Positions 18,427 to 29,328 of a DNA stretch of 64,000 nucleotides are shown here, piece after piece. The stretch lies in the NCBI RefSeq assembly GCF_020169415.1, contig NZ_JAIULG010000007.1, forward strand, positions 51,210-115,209, in the 5' to 3' direction. A model generated the notes under the pieces. The model was not told the origin of the DNA, did no database searches, and was given only the letters and a program-made list of their open reading frames with translations. Source of the DNA: Tsukamurella sp. M9C (GTDB taxonomy: Bacteria; Actinomycetota; Actinomycetes; Mycobacteriales; Mycobacteriaceae). The translations under genes and the position numbers were made by a program. Position 1 is the stretch's first letter, and every line of letters begins with the position of its first letter.

Positions 18427-19959
18427 TTACCCGCAGGGGTTCGTGCCGATCGCGACGCCGTTGCGGAGGGTGCGTACGTACGCTCCACTCCTGTGCTGCA
18501 CCGCATAGCAGGCGGCCCCGAGGTCGGTGCCGTAGTCGATGTACGGGGTGTAGAAACGTTCGCCGTTCGCATCGACCGCGTTGATCGAGCCGCAGTTGAG
18601 GGCTCCGCTGTAGAAGTACTGCGCGGTGGGCTCGGCGGTGAGGCGCGCGGTGACGAGGGCGCGCAGCGACGGGTTGCTCTCCTCGATCGAGACGAGGGCC
18701 AGGATGTACCGGCCGTCGCACGCCGGCGTGCTCACGGGCTTGCCGAGCCCGAGATCCGCCGAGGGCCGCGGCGGCGGCGCCGTCGTCGTCGCGGTGGGCT
18801 GGACCGTCACCGTGGACGGTGCCGCCGTGACCGTGGCCGGTCCGGCAGTGGTCGATACCGTGGCGCTCGGTGGTGGATTTGTAGCGGCGGTAGGGATGTC
18901 GGATTCGGGGGAGCGGGTCAGGAGTACCGCTCCGGCGACGGCTGCTCCGAGCAGTACGACTGCCGTGGCGGCGGCAGGTAGTGCCCACCGTCGACGTGGA
19001 CTACTCGCTGCGGGCGTCGGCGCTCCCGCGATGTTCGGCGCCGACGCCGGTGGCGGCGTGGGGGTGGGCGCGATCATCGTGCGGTCGTACTGGTGGCCCG
19101 TGGGCGCCGGGCGGAGCACGGTGGAGTCGCTCGCGCCAGAGCGCGTCGCGGCCAGTTCGGCAGCGAATCCGCCCGCCGTCGAGGGACGGTCGTGCGCCGC
19201 GCGGGACATTCCGCGCGCGAGAACCGCGTCGATGCTCGGTGGCAGGTCGGGACGGGCCGCATGCGCCGATGGGACCTGGCCGTCGAGCGCGGCCGCGACG
19301 ACCGCCACCGGGCTGCTGCGATCGAACGGGCGGAGGCCGGTGAGCAGGGCGTAGGCGGTGGCGGCGAGCGAGTACGTGTCGGCCGCAGGTCCGATGGGTT
19401 CCCCACGGAGTTGTTCCGGCGCGGAGTACGCAACGGAGCCGATGGTGGTGCCCGTCGCGGTCAGATCCGACGCGTCGTCGGCGGCGCGAGCGATGCCGAA
19501 GTCCGTGAGGAGCGCGCGAGACCCGTCGAGCATGATGTTCGCGGGTTTGACGTCGCGGTGAAGTACCCCGCGATGATGGGCGAAGTCGAGCGCGGCGGCG
19601 GTGTCGCGGATGATGGCGATCACCTCGTCGAACGGAAGGCCGTTCGGTGACCGGCCGAGGCGGGCCGCCGCATCGATACCGTCGATGTAGGGCATCGACA
19701 GCCACAGCCGGCCCGAATCCTCGCCGCGGTCGAGCACGCTGACGATGTTCGGGTGGTTCAGGCCCGCGGCGAGGTCCGCTTCGCGGAGGAATCGCTGGCG
19801 GAAAACCTCGTCGGAGGCGAGCTGCGGGGGCAGGACTTTGATCGCGTCCTGCCGGGGCAATCGTGGGTGCTGCGCGAGATAGACCTCGCCCATACCGCCG
19901 GCGCCGAGCTGTCGAACGATCGTGTAGCCGGCGAAGATCTCGCCCGATACCAGTGTCAT
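18427..19959 (-). CDS. Transmembrane Ser/Thr protein kinase (Pkn family)
   Basis: A 510-residue eukaryotic-like kinase. Glycine loop GAGGMGEV (20-26), catalytic Lys41, HRDVKPAN (134-141), DFG (153-155), activation loop with TATGTTIGSVAYSAPEQL. After a Pro-rich linker there is one transmembrane helix (about 325-348), a Thr/Pro-rich stalk, and an extracellular domain (about 410-510) with four Cys. The outer domain is not PASTA and I cannot name it. It probably senses a cell-envelope signal. The ATG follows GGGGAGG. The C-terminal stop is embedded in the methyltransferase promoter. Confidence 0.93.
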   Translation of the reverse strand: MTLVSGEIFAGYTIVRQLGAGGMGEVYLAQHPRLPRQDAIKVLPPQLASDEVFRQRFLREADLAAGLNHPNIVSVLDRGEDSGRLWLSMPYIDGIDAAARLGRSPNGLPFDEVIAIIRDTAAALDFAHHRGVLHRDVKPANIMLDGSRALLTDFGIARAADDASDLTATGTTIGSVAYSAPEQLRGEPIGPAADTYSLAATAYALLTGLRPFDRSSPVAVVAAALDGQVPSAHAARPDLPPSIDAVLARGMSRAAHDRPSTAGGFAAELAATRSGASDSTVLRPAPTGHQYDRTMIAPTPTPPPASAPNIAGAPTPAASSPRRRWALPAAATAVVLLGAAVAGAVLLTRSPESDIPTAATNPPPSATVSTTAGPATVTAAPSTVTVQPTATTTAPPPRPSADLGLGKPVSTPACDGRYILALVSIEESNPSLRALVTARLTAEPTAQYFYSGALNCGSINAVDANGERFYTPYIDYGTDLGAACYAVQHRSGAYVRTLRNGVAIGTNPCG

Positions 19960-20036
19960 GCTGACCTCCCCGCGAAGAACCTACCGCGACAGGCTCCGGC
20001 GGGCGGGTGTTGTTCGGCTGAGAGCTCCTCGATCAG

Positions 20037-20093
20037 TTCCCTGCGGTTTCGGCGGCGCCGACCTGCGATTCGGTCGCCGAAACCCGCAGGGAA
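20037..20093. repeat. Long inverted repeat (18/19-base arms)
   Basis: Arms 20037-20054 (TTCCCTGCGG then TTTCGGCG) and 20075-20093 are complementary with a single bulged base, around a 20-base loop. It lies in the divergent gap between the kinase and a small membrane-protein gene, so it cannot be a simple terminator for either. Confidence 0.6.
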
Positions 20094-20151
20094 TCGGTCG
20101 TGCGCCGCGCGACACGGGTCTACTACGCCCAGTAGTGGGTACTGTCGAGGA

Positions 20152-20463
20152 ATGACCGACATCATCGACCGGATCGGCACCGCCCCGATCGCCGCCGCGG
20201 GTCTCGTGGGCGGCTACTACATCGCTCGGGAGACGGGGATCCGCCCGCTCGGCGGCGTCGTGCTCGCGGCGGCGGGTGCCGCGGCGGCCCAGGGCTGGCA
20301 CGCGAAGTCGGGAGCGGGCACGGCGGCCGCGCTCGGGGCGGTCTACCTGGGCGGATTCGGTGCGTCGCATCCGCTGGCGAAGAAGATCGGCGCGTGGCCG
20401 TCGGTGCTCGCCGTGGCGGCGGCCGCCGCGGGCGCGTCCTATGTGCTCGTCGATCGTCGCTGA
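20152..20463 (+). CDS. Small hydrophobic membrane protein
   Basis: A 103-residue protein made mostly of Ala, Gly and Val with three or four possible membrane segments and no recognisable domain. ATG 20152 is supported by a TACTGT box exactly six bases upstream (leaderless type). It lies in the same direction as a lipoprotein gene 38 bases on, which has a -10 box of its own. Confidence 0.6.
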   Translation: MTDIIDRIGTAPIAAAGLVGGYYIARETGIRPLGGVVLAAAGAAAAQGWHAKSGAGTAAALGAVYLGGFGASHPLAKKIGAWPSVLAVAAAAAGASYVLVDRR

Positions 20464-20501
20464 CCGGTTCCACGGGCCCGGCGACGGGCTATCCTCAGCG
20501 G

Positions 20502-21081
20502 GTGAGATTGAGAACAAGTTTCACTGCAGCGACCTGTGCAGCCGCGTTCGCCATCGCCGGCTGCGGGGCGCAGGCGGCACCGTCGAACGAGGCGCACCCG
20601 GGCTCGCACAGCGTGGAGGCGAAGACGGCCACGGCCTCGTCGCTCACGGCGACGGAGGACGTCAGTCCGACGCCCACCGGCACGCCGCTCTACGCCCGCC
20701 TCGCCAGCTCCAGCGCCGTCGGTGACACCGGCCAGGCCCTCACCGCGACCCTCGCGGGAACCACCTACCGCAGCGCGACCGGCGTCTGGATCGGCTGCGA
20801 GGGCACTGCGGCGACCGCCGTCTACCGGCTCGGCGGCGAGTTCACCAAGCTCACGGGCGTCCTCGGACTCCAGCCGCACACCCCGCGGGACCTGCGGGTG
20901 CGCGTCTCCTTCATCGTCGACGGCGCGACGAAGCTGGCCGCTACCCTCGCGCGCGACGATGCGCCGCAGACCATCTCGATCCCGCTCGACGGTGCCCGGT
21001 CGGTCACCGTCTCCGCCCTCGCGACCGACGGTGAATGCGCGCCCGCCCCGGCGCCCTACGGCGCCATCGGCGCCGCTAGCC

Positions 21082-21089
<8 letters not shown>
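20502..21089 (+). CDS. Lipoprotein with NPCBM-like domain
   Basis: A 195-residue protein with a signal peptide ending in lipobox IAGC (Cys near residue 20), a Ser/Thr/Pro linker, and a C-terminal beta-domain: [40 protein letters not shown] and [16 protein letters not shown]. That order of blocks is the NPCBM/NEW2 carbohydrate-associated fold. Presumably it sits on the outer face of the membrane and binds sugar. GTG 20502 has a TATCCT box six bases upstream. The end overlaps convergent fumC by eight bases. Confidence 0.72.
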
Positions 21090-22500
<1,411 letters not shown>

Positions 22501-22514
22501 ACCTTAGAAACCTA

Positions 22515-22546
22515 CTCGGGCCCCGGGAATGTTCCCAGGGCCCGAG
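22515..22546 (-). terminator. Hairpin between glpX and fumC
   Basis: CTCGGGCCC and GGGCCCGAG close a 32-base hairpin with inner GGGAA/TTCCC pairing, 14 bases after the glpX stop and 14 bases before the fumC start. It could terminate or attenuate read-through into fumC. Confidence 0.65.
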
Positions 22547-22559
22547 GAGAAGATCACTC

Positions 22560-23567
22560 TCAGTCGAAGATCTGCGCGTAGGTCTTGAGCTTGGTCAGGC
22601 GGTGCGTCGCGTCCACGGTGCGGACGGTGCCCGACTTGCTGCGCATCACGATCGACTGCGTGGTGGCGCCGTCGGCGCGGTAGCGCACGCCGCGCAGCAG
22701 GTCACCGTCGGTCACGCCGGTCGCCGCGAAGTAGACGTGCTCGCCGCGCACCAGGTCGGTGGTGCCGAGCACCTGCGTCGGGTCGATGCCCAGGTCGGCG
22801 AGGCGCTGCTTCTCGATGTCGTTCGACGGTGCCAGGGTGCCCTGGATCTCACCGCCCATGCAGCGCAGTGCGGCCGCGGCGATGATGCCCTCGGGCGTGC
22901 CGCCGATGCCGACGAGGATGTCGGTCTTGGCCTCGGGGCGGGCGGCGGCGATGGCGCCGGCCACGTCACCGTCGGAGATGAGGCGCACGATCGCGCCGGT
23001 CGCGCGGATGTCGGCGATGAGCTGCTCGTGCCGGGGGCGGTCCAGCACCGTCAGGGTGACGTCGGTGACCTTGATGCCCTTGGCCTTGGCGACCTTCGCG
23101 ATGTTGTCCGCGATCGGGGCCTCGATGTCGATGACGCCGGCCGCCTCGGGGCCCACGGCGATCTTGTTCATGTAGAACACGGCGGAGGGGTCGTACATCG
23201 CGCCGCGCTCGGCGACCGCGAGCACCGCGATCGAGCCGGGCATGCCCTTGGCCATGAGCGTCGTGCCGTCGACGGGGTCCACGGCGACGTCGGTCGACGG
23301 GCCGAAGCCGTTGCCCACCTCTTCGCCGTTGTAGAGCATGGGCGCCTCGTCCTTCTCGCCCTCGCCGATCACGACCACACCGCTCATCGACACCGTCGAG
23401 ACCAGCTGGCGCATCGCGTCCACGGCCGCGCCGTCGCCCGACTCCTTCTGGCCGCGCCCCACCCAGCGGCCCGCGGCGAGCGCGCCGGCCTCGGTCACGC
23501 GGACCAGCTCCATGGCCAGGTTCCGGTCCGGCGCGATGGGGTTCTTCTCAGCGTGGGTATCGGACAT
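22560..23567 (-). CDS. glpX: Class II fructose-1,6-bisphosphatase
   Basis: A 335-residue GlpX-type phosphatase, the gluconeogenic FBPase of mycobacteria (Rv1099c). Metal and substrate motifs are visible: [50 protein letters not shown] 23567 is chosen because GGAGG lies six bases upstream and the N-terminus then begins SDTHAEK as expected; an in-frame extension upstream is Arg/Ala-rich noise. Together with fumC it forms a central-carbon operon. Confidence 0.95.
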   Translation of the reverse strand: MSDTHAEKNPIAPDRNLAMELVRVTEAGALAAGRWVGRGQKESGDGAAVDAMRQLVSTVSMSGVVVIGEGEKDEAPMLYNGEEVGNGFGPSTDVAVDPVDGTTLMAKGMPGSIAVLAVAERGAMYDPSAVFYMNKIAVGPEAAGVIDIEAPIADNIAKVAKAKGIKVTDVTLTVLDRPRHEQLIADIRATGAIVRLISDGDVAGAIAAARPEAKTDILVGIGGTPEGIIAAAALRCMGGEIQGTLAPSNDIEKQRLADLGIDPTQVLGTTDLVRGEHVYFAATGVTDGDLLRGVRYRADGATTQSIVMRSKSGTVRTVDATHRLTKLKTYAQIFD

Positions 23568-23722
23568 GGATTCCTCCGGATCTCGATGCGCGCGGGTGGG
23601 CGCGGCGGGCCTCGCTCGATTCTTCCATGCCCTACCGGTCGGCGACGGGGCCGGTCGGGCCACGGCCCGTCGCGCCATGCCCGCCTCCACCGCCGGACGT
23701 CGCGCGCGGGATACTGGACGGC

Positions 23723-24337
23723 GTGGCTGACAAACCCCGGATCCTGCAGAACCGTCGCGACATGGTGCTCACGATGGTTCCGCTGCTCGCTCTGTGCCTG
23801 ATCGTGCTGTTCGCATCCGGCAACTTCAAGCTGGGCTTCGGCGCCGACCCCAAGGACGAGACCGTCGAGCCGATCAACCCGAAGGGCGTCTACCAGGTGT
23901 CGGCGGACACGCTCGGCTTCCCGGTGCGGATGCCCGGCGGCGCGGGCGTGGTCGACGGTGTGCCGGAGGGCTGGAAGGCCACCGCCACCCGCGACGACGA
24001 CGTGGTCGGCGGCAAGGTCTTCTCCGTCAATTACGTGACGCCCGAGAAGAACTCGCTGCAGCTCTCGCAGTCCGGATCGCCCGCCGACGTGGTGCTCGAG
24101 TCCGTCTACGGCGCGAAGGCCAAGCCCTCCGGCACGGTCCCCGTCGAGGGCCGGACCTGGGACGTCTACGGCCCGAACGACAAGAACCGCAGCGCCTGGG
24201 TCCTCCAGGTCGACGGTGCCGTCCTCGTCGTCTTCGGCGGCGGCACCGTGCCGCGGTTCACCGAGCTGGCCGCCGCGGTCCAGTCGCAGCAGCCGCTGCC
24301 GCGGTCCGGGGCGCCGGCCCCCGCCCCGCCCCGGTAG
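23723..24337 (+). CDS. DUF4245 membrane-anchored protein (Rv1100-like)
   Basis: A 204-residue protein with a single N-terminal transmembrane helix ([19 protein letters not shown], about residues 14-32) and an extracytoplasmic DUF4245 domain: [58 protein letters not shown]. Function unknown, conserved next to glpX in mycobacteria. It diverges from glpX. GTG 23723 is used because it puts the helix near the N-terminus. Confidence 0.85.
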   Translation: MADKPRILQNRRDMVLTMVPLLALCLIVLFASGNFKLGFGADPKDETVEPINPKGVYQVSADTLGFPVRMPGGAGVVDGVPEGWKATATRDDDVVGGKVFSVNYVTPEKNSLQLSQSGSPADVVLESVYGAKAKPSGTVPVEGRTWDVYGPNDKNRSAWVLQVDGAVLVVFGGGTVPRFTELAAAVQSQQPLPRSGAPAPAPPR

Positions 24338-24355
24338 GCGGCGCGGCCCGTCCGC

Positions 24356-24565
24356 TCACTCCTCGGCGGCGATCGCCTTCTCGATGCGCTCCCGTGCACC
24401 CGCGAGGTGCTCCTCGCAGCGCTTGGCGAGCGCCTCGCCGCGCTCCCACAGGTTCAGCGACTCGTCCAGGTCGATCCCGCCCTGCTCCAGCAGCTTCACC
24501 ACGACCGCGAGCTCGTCGCGGGCCTGCTCGTAGCCCAGCTCGGCCACCGGTGTCTGCTCGGTCAA
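24356..24565 (-). CDS. xseB: Exodeoxyribonuclease VII small subunit
   Basis: A 69-residue helical protein with the XseB pattern: [41 protein letters not shown]. It binds the large subunit to make the single-strand-specific nuclease ExoVII. The start appears to be TTG 24565, overlapping the xseA stop (TTGA) and following GGAGGAG, so translation is coupled to xseA. No ATG or GTG lies in a suitable place. Confidence 0.88.
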   Translation of the reverse strand: MTEQTPVAELGYEQARDELAVVVKLLEQGGIDLDESLNLWERGEALAKRCEEHLAGARERIEKAIAAEE

Positions 24566-25899
24566 CGGTTCTCCTCCTGTTCGGGCCGGGCTCCGCCCAG
24601 CGGGACCATGCCCTTCTTCGGCGCTGTGGCGCCCAGCTTCGTCACGCCCATGACGGCAGCGGTCGCGGCACCGTCGGGCAGCCGGACCCGCAGTTGCGAG
24701 CCGGGCGCGAGTTCGTCGATGCCGCGGACCACGGGATTCTCGCCGTCCGGCGTCACCTTCTGCACCACGGCGTAGCCGCGCGCCATCGTCGCGGCGGGAC
24801 CGAGCGACGTCAGCCGCGCGGCCAGGTGCGCGGTCCGCTCGGATTCCCGTTCGACGGTGCGCCGCACGTCCCGCCGGACGTCGCGCAGCAGGCGCGCGAC
24901 ATCGTCGGCGCGGTCGTCGACGAGGCGCAGCGGATGCGCGAACACCGGTCGCGACCGCAACGCGTCGAGCGTGTGCTCCTCCCGGCGCACCCACCCGCGC
25001 AGTGCCGCCGCCGCGCGCCCGCGCAGCTCGGCGATCCGCTCCAGCTCGGCGACCACGTCGGGCACCACGCGCTTCGCGGCGTCGGTCGGCGTCGCGGCGC
25101 GCACGTCGGCGGCGAAGTCGCAGAGCGGGTTGTCGGGCTCGTGGCCGATCGCGGAGACGATGGGGGTGCGGGCGGCGTGCACGGCGCGGCACAGCGTCTC
25201 GTCGGAGAAGGGCAGCAGGTCCTCCACGCTGCCGCCGCCGCGGGCCATGATGATCACGTCGACCTCGGGGTCGGCGTCGAGGGCGCGCAGGGCCGCCACC
25301 AGCTGGGGGGCCGCGGTCGGGCCCTGCACGGTGGCGTACTCGGCGCGGATCCGCACGTCGGGCCAGCGGCCCTCGGCGATCGATCGCACGTCGCGCTCGG
25401 CGGCGCTCGCCCGCGCGGTCACCAGCCCGACGGTGCGGGGCAGGAAGGGCAGCGGCCGCTTGAGCCGCGGGTCGAACAGGCCCTCGGCGTGCAGCAGCTG
25501 CCGGAGCCGTTCGATGCGGGCGAGCAGCTCGCCCACGCCGACGGCACGGATCTCGGTGATCCGCAGCGACAGGCTGCCGCGGCCGGTCCAGTAGGTGAAC
25601 CTGCCGCGCACGATGACCTGCGTGCCCTCGGTGAGCGGCACCTCGGAGCGGTCGAGGACCGCCGGCAGGCATGTGACCTGCACCGAGACGTTCGCCGACG
25701 GGTCGCGCAGTGTGAGGAAGGCGGTGCCCCCGCCGCGGCGGTTGAGCTGGGTGATCTGCCCCTCGACCCACACCTCGCCGAGGCGATCGATCCACTGCGC
25801 GATCTTCATGGAGACCACGCGCACCGGCCACGGGTGCTCCGCGGTCGACGGGCCGCCCGCGCCGCCGGCGGGCGCGTTGGTGGAAGCCGGTCCGGTCAC
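24562..25899 (-). CDS. xseA: Exodeoxyribonuclease VII large subunit
   Basis: A 445-residue XseA. An N-terminal OB fold ([44 protein letters not shown]) is followed by the catalytic domain with [33 protein letters not shown] and [13 protein letters not shown], then a long helical arm and a final beta segment. It degrades single-stranded DNA to oligonucleotides during repair. GTG 25899 overlaps the stop of the upstream gene (GTGA). Confidence 0.95.
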   Translation of the reverse strand: MTGPASTNAPAGGAGGPSTAEHPWPVRVVSMKIAQWIDRLGEVWVEGQITQLNRRGGGTAFLTLRDPSANVSVQVTCLPAVLDRSEVPLTEGTQVIVRGRFTYWTGRGSLSLRITEIRAVGVGELLARIERLRQLLHAEGLFDPRLKRPLPFLPRTVGLVTARASAAERDVRSIAEGRWPDVRIRAEYATVQGPTAAPQLVAALRALDADPEVDVIIMARGGGSVEDLLPFSDETLCRAVHAARTPIVSAIGHEPDNPLCDFAADVRAATPTDAAKRVVPDVVAELERIAELRGRAAAALRGWVRREEHTLDALRSRPVFAHPLRLVDDRADDVARLLRDVRRDVRRTVERESERTAHLAARLTSLGPAATMARGYAVVQKVTPDGENPVVRGIDELAPGSQLRVRLPDGAATAAVMGVTKLGATAPKKGMVPLGGARPEQEENR

Positions 25900-26585
25900 C
25901 GCGTGATGCGGTTCTCGAGCATCGTGAGGAAGGGCGGCCGCGCCTTGTGGCCGCGCTCGTACTCGACGAGCGACTCCACCTCGGGCGTGGTCAGGCCGGG
26001 CAGCCGGCCGCGCAGCTGCGCCAGGGTGAGCTCGGGGTAGTCGATGCGGAGCACCGCGGCGGGCAGGTCGTCGGGGGTCTCGGCGGGCGCCGCCGCGTCC
26101 GACGGTGCCGGGGCGGGGGAGCTGTACAGCGCGTACCGCCCGGCGCCCGACGGTGCCTCCTCGGCGGCCGGCTGCTCGTCCGCGGCCGGCGGGGCGGTGG
26201 CGACCGAGGTGGACTTCGCGGCACCGTCGGCCTGCGCGGCGTCGGCCTGCGCGGCCTCGGGGGAGAGGGCGGGCTCGGTGGCCGGCCGCACCTCGCCGTA
26301 AGCGGGCTTCGCCGCGGGCAGGTCCACGTCGACGTCCTCGTCGTCGTCGAAGGTCGCCCAGGCGGCCTGCTCCTCCTCCTTGGCGGGGAAGACGCTCTCG
26401 AGCGCGCGGTCGCCGCGGACGGCGAGGTCGGCGAGGTCCTGCTGGACGTGGATGAAGGCCTGCGCGGACTTGCTGCCCAGCGTGAGCGGGGCGCTCACGG
26501 CGCCCCCGACGAACTCCTGGCCCTTCTCGGCGGCGAGGGCGACGGCCCCGACGGCGACGCGGACCACGAACGGTAAACGGCTCAT
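25896..26585 (-). CDS. Lipid-droplet-associated protein (Rv1109c-like)
   Basis: A 229-residue protein. Residues 1-55 ([37 protein letters not shown]) are amphipathic and probably embrace lipid or membrane. A low-complexity Ala/Pro/Glu region follows, then a C-terminal helical block [20 protein letters not shown] and [14 protein letters not shown]. Gene order next to xseA and ispH matches M. tuberculosis Rv1109c, the type member of a lipid-droplet family. ATG 26585 chosen because the conserved region starts there. Start of the xse operon. Confidence 0.75.
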   Translation of the reverse strand: MSRLPFVVRVAVGAVALAAEKGQEFVGGAVSAPLTLGSKSAQAFIHVQQDLADLAVRGDRALESVFPAKEEEQAAWATFDDDEDVDVDLPAAKPAYGEVRPATEPALSPEAAQADAAQADGAAKSTSVATAPPAADEQPAAEEAPSGAGRYALYSSPAPAPSDAAAPAETPDDLPAAVLRIDYPELTLAQLRGRLPGLTTPEVESLVEYERGHKARPPFLTMLENRITR

Positions 26586-26644
26586 GTGTCCAGGGTGCCT
26601 CATCGCGCTCACCGGCACACCGTCAGGTGCCGTAGCCTGGAGGC

Positions 26645-27595
26645 ATGAGTTCTGGCAAGCGTGTCCTGCTGGCCGAGCCGCGTGGCTACTGCGCGGGCGT
26701 CGACCGTGCGGTGGAAACGGTCGAGAAGGCCCTCGAGAAGCACGGCGCCCCGGTGTACGTGCGCAAGGAGATCGTGCACAACCGGCACGTCGTGGAGACG
26801 CTGCAGGACAAGGGTGTGATCTTCGTCGACGAGACCGACGAGGTGCCCGAGGGCTCGCTCCTCGTGTTCTCCGCGCACGGCGTCTCGCCCGCGGTGCACG
26901 AGGGCGCCGCGCAGCGCAGCCTGCGCACCATCGACGCGACGTGCCCGCTGGTCACCAAGGTGCACCAGGAGGCCAAGCGTTTCGCCCGCGACGATTTCGA
27001 CATCCTGCTCATCGGCCACGAGGGGCACGAGGAGGTCGAGGGCACGGCCGGCGAGGCGCCGGAGCACGTGCAGCTCGTCGACGGCCCGGACGCGGTCGAC
27101 AACGTCACCGTCCGCGACGAGGACAAGCTGGTCTGGCTCTCGCAGACCACGCTCTCGGTCGACGAGACCATGGAGACGGTCCGCCGCCTGCGGGAGAAGT
27201 TCCCCAAGCTGCAGGATCCGCCGAGCGACGACATCTGCTACGCCACCCAGAACCGGCAGGTCGCGGTGAAGGCGATGGCCCCGGAGTGCGATCTGGTGAT
27301 CGTCGTGGGCTCGCGGAACTCGTCGAACTCGGTGCGACTGGTGGAGGTGGCGCTGCAGGCCGGCGCCCGCGCCGCGTACCTCATCGACTTCGCCCGCGAG
27401 ATCGATCCCGCCTGGCTCGACGGCGTGGAGACGGTCGGCATCACCTCCGGCGCGTCGGTGCCCGAGATCCTGGTCAAGGGCGTCGTCGAGTACCTGGACG
27501 GCGAGGGCTTCCACGACGTCAAGGCTGTCACCACTGCGAACGAGACGCTGGTCTTCGCGCTTCCGCGCGAGCTGCGTCCCCGCGCCAAGGCCTGA
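26645..27595 (+). CDS. ispH: 4-hydroxy-3-methylbut-2-enyl diphosphate reductase
   Basis: A 316-residue IspH (LytB), the last enzyme of the MEP isoprenoid pathway, making IPP and DMAPP. The three [4Fe-4S] Cys are C16 (GYCAGV), C100 (DATCPLV) and C198 (DICYAT); [15 protein letters not shown] and TSGASVPE are substrate-binding blocks. It supplies C5 units for the prenyl synthase at 2504. A TAGCCT box six bases before ATG 26645 predicts a leaderless transcript, although GGAGG also occupies that gap. Confidence 0.97.
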   Translation: MSSGKRVLLAEPRGYCAGVDRAVETVEKALEKHGAPVYVRKEIVHNRHVVETLQDKGVIFVDETDEVPEGSLLVFSAHGVSPAVHEGAAQRSLRTIDATCPLVTKVHQEAKRFARDDFDILLIGHEGHEEVEGTAGEAPEHVQLVDGPDAVDNVTVRDEDKLVWLSQTTLSVDETMETVRRLREKFPKLQDPPSDDICYATQNRQVAVKAMAPECDLVIVVGSRNSSNSVRLVEVALQAGARAAYLIDFAREIDPAWLDGVETVGITSGASVPEILVKGVVEYLDGEGFHDVKAVTTANETLVFALPRELRPRAKA

Positions 27596-27612
27596 CCGCA
27601 CCCGCGACGACG

Positions 27613-27646
27613 AAGGGCGCGCCACCGGATCCGGTGGCGCGCCCTT
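27613..27646. terminator. Perfect 34-base palindromic terminator after ispH
   Basis: The 30 bases 27615-27644 are an unbroken palindrome (GGGCGCGCCACCGGA and its complement), flanked by AA and TTT. It serves both convergent genes, ispH and the DUF6542 gene. It contains an AscI site, GGCGCGCC, in each arm and a BamHI site at its centre. Confidence 0.8.
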
Positions 27647-27665
27647 TCGCGTGCTGTGGGAGGAG

Positions 27666-29312
27666 TCAGTCCTTGTAGCGGTGCCGGCGGATCTGCCGGG
27701 GCTCGTCGGCGGGCTCCGTGAAGTCGTCCCGGAAGTTGGTCTCCACCGCCGAGTCCTCGCTCTGCGGACGGTAGCGCGGGGGCCGGTAGTGCTCGTAGCG
27801 TCCCGGGTTCGACGGTGTCTCGCCCCGGCGCGCGGTCCGCTCCTCGCCGGTCAGGCTGGGGAGGTCGGGCTGCGCGGCGCGGCTGCCGGAGATGCGGGGG
27901 AGCGAGGCGAAGTCGTCGCGCGGGATCTGCGAGCGCTCCCGCCCGGCGCGGGGCGCCGCGGGGTCCACGCCGCGGGCGCGGTCGATGTCGCCGGCCTCGC
28001 GCCGGTAGTCGCGCGAGTCGGCGGGGGCCGCCGCGCGCGCGGCGGGGGCGTCCGGGCGTCCCTCAGGACCCCGCGGAGTGCGCCACCGGGGCTGGGGCTC
28101 ACCGATCCGGCGACGCTCGTCGTCGTGCCGCAGTTCCCGTGAGTCGTGGATCCCGGGCCGCGGCCGGTCGCCCTGCGCGACGGCGGGGCGGGGCCGGGCG
28201 CCGCGCGGTACCGCCCGACGGTCGTCCTCGCCGGGACGCCTCGGCATCGGCGGTCGCGGGATCTGCCCCGAGTCGGGCCGGATGACACGGTTGATCTGGG
28301 TCGCGGGTGCTCCGGCGTCGCGCGCGGCGATCTCTTCGCGGGTCCGCGCGAGGCGCGCTGCCGAGTCCCGGCGCTGCTCGTCGCGCCGCACCTCGTCGCG
28401 GCGGAGATCCCGGCGCGGGTCCTCGCGGCGCGCGGCCGAGCTGCGGCCCCGGACCGCGGCGTCGGCCTCTGCGGGTTCGCGACGGTCGGCCCGATCCGCC
28501 CGGTCCCGGACGGCGCGGCTCGAGTGGTGCTCGGTGGAGCGGCTCTGGTGCCGCTCCGAGCGGTCGGCGCCGTCGCCGACGAGGGCAGCGGCGCCCACCG
28601 CGCCCGCCGCGGGCGCGGGGCGCAGGCGGGTGAACGCCGCACGGATCCGCTCGCCCAGTGGCAGCCCGGCGGACTCGGCGGGCCGTTTCCCGCCGGCCGC
28701 GGCACCCGTGGCTCCAGCGCCTGCAGCGGGCTTCGCAGCGCCGGCGAGGGCGGGCTTCGCCGTCTCCGGCTTCGCCGCACCGGCCTTGGATCCGACTTTG
28801 GCGCCCGCCTTGGCGCCGGCCTTGGCGAGCGAGGCCTTCGTCCCCGACGTCGCTCCGCCGCGCTGTGCGCTGCGGGCGTTCGCGGTGAGCGAGCGGTACT
28901 GCAGCAGGCGCGCGCCGCCGATGACCAGCACGATCACGGTGGTCCAGAACATCCACGGGAACAGCGAGATCATGGGGAACAGCACGTCGGTGAGGATCTG
29001 GCTGGTCTTGCGCGGGCTGGGGAGGGAGAACCAGCGGTACAGCGGGATCGCGGTGGCGATGATGAGCGGGGGCTGCACCATCGCGGTGAACAGCGCGCGG
29101 TTGCGCACGGCGAGCACGGCGACGACCGCGCCGACCGACATCGCGAGCACACCGGCGTTCGCGCCCGCGAACTCCCCCGAGGCGAGGGCGCCCGCCGCGG
29201 TGAAGACCAGCATGGTCAGGACGGCGCCCCACCACGGCAGTCCGGGCACCGTCGCGAGCACGGAACGCTCGTCGACGGGCACCTGGGAGCGGGACGGTGG
29301 GAACTTCGACAC
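27666..29312 (-). CDS. DUF6542 membrane protein with long charged tail (Rv1111c-like)
   Basis: A 548-residue protein. The N-terminal quarter has four membrane segments (VPGLPWWGAVLTMLVFTA, then about residues 45-160). A Lys/Ala/Gly-rich stretch (KAGAKAGAKVGSKAGAAKP) follows, then about 350 disordered residues rich in Arg, Pro and Asp. Only the membrane part is conserved. Position between ispH and ychF is that of Rv1111c. GTG 29312 is fixed by a TACGGT box six bases upstream; longer in-frame starts would run into rmuC. Confidence 0.8.
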   Translation of the reverse strand: MSKFPPSRSQVPVDERSVLATVPGLPWWGAVLTMLVFTAAGALASGEFAGANAGVLAMSVGAVVAVLAVRNRALFTAMVQPPLIIATAIPLYRWFSLPSPRKTSQILTDVLFPMISLFPWMFWTTVIVLVIGGARLLQYRSLTANARSAQRGGATSGTKASLAKAGAKAGAKVGSKAGAAKPETAKPALAGAAKPAAGAGATGAAAGGKRPAESAGLPLGERIRAAFTRLRPAPAAGAVGAAALVGDGADRSERHQSRSTEHHSSRAVRDRADRADRREPAEADAAVRGRSSAARREDPRRDLRRDEVRRDEQRRDSAARLARTREEIAARDAGAPATQINRVIRPDSGQIPRPPMPRRPGEDDRRAVPRGARPRPAVAQGDRPRPGIHDSRELRHDDERRRIGEPQPRWRTPRGPEGRPDAPAARAAAPADSRDYRREAGDIDRARGVDPAAPRAGRERSQIPRDDFASLPRISGSRAAQPDLPSLTGEERTARRGETPSNPGRYEHYRPPRYRPQSEDSAVETNFRDDFTEPADEPRQIRRHRYKD

Positions 29313-29328
29313 AGGTGAACCGTACCGG

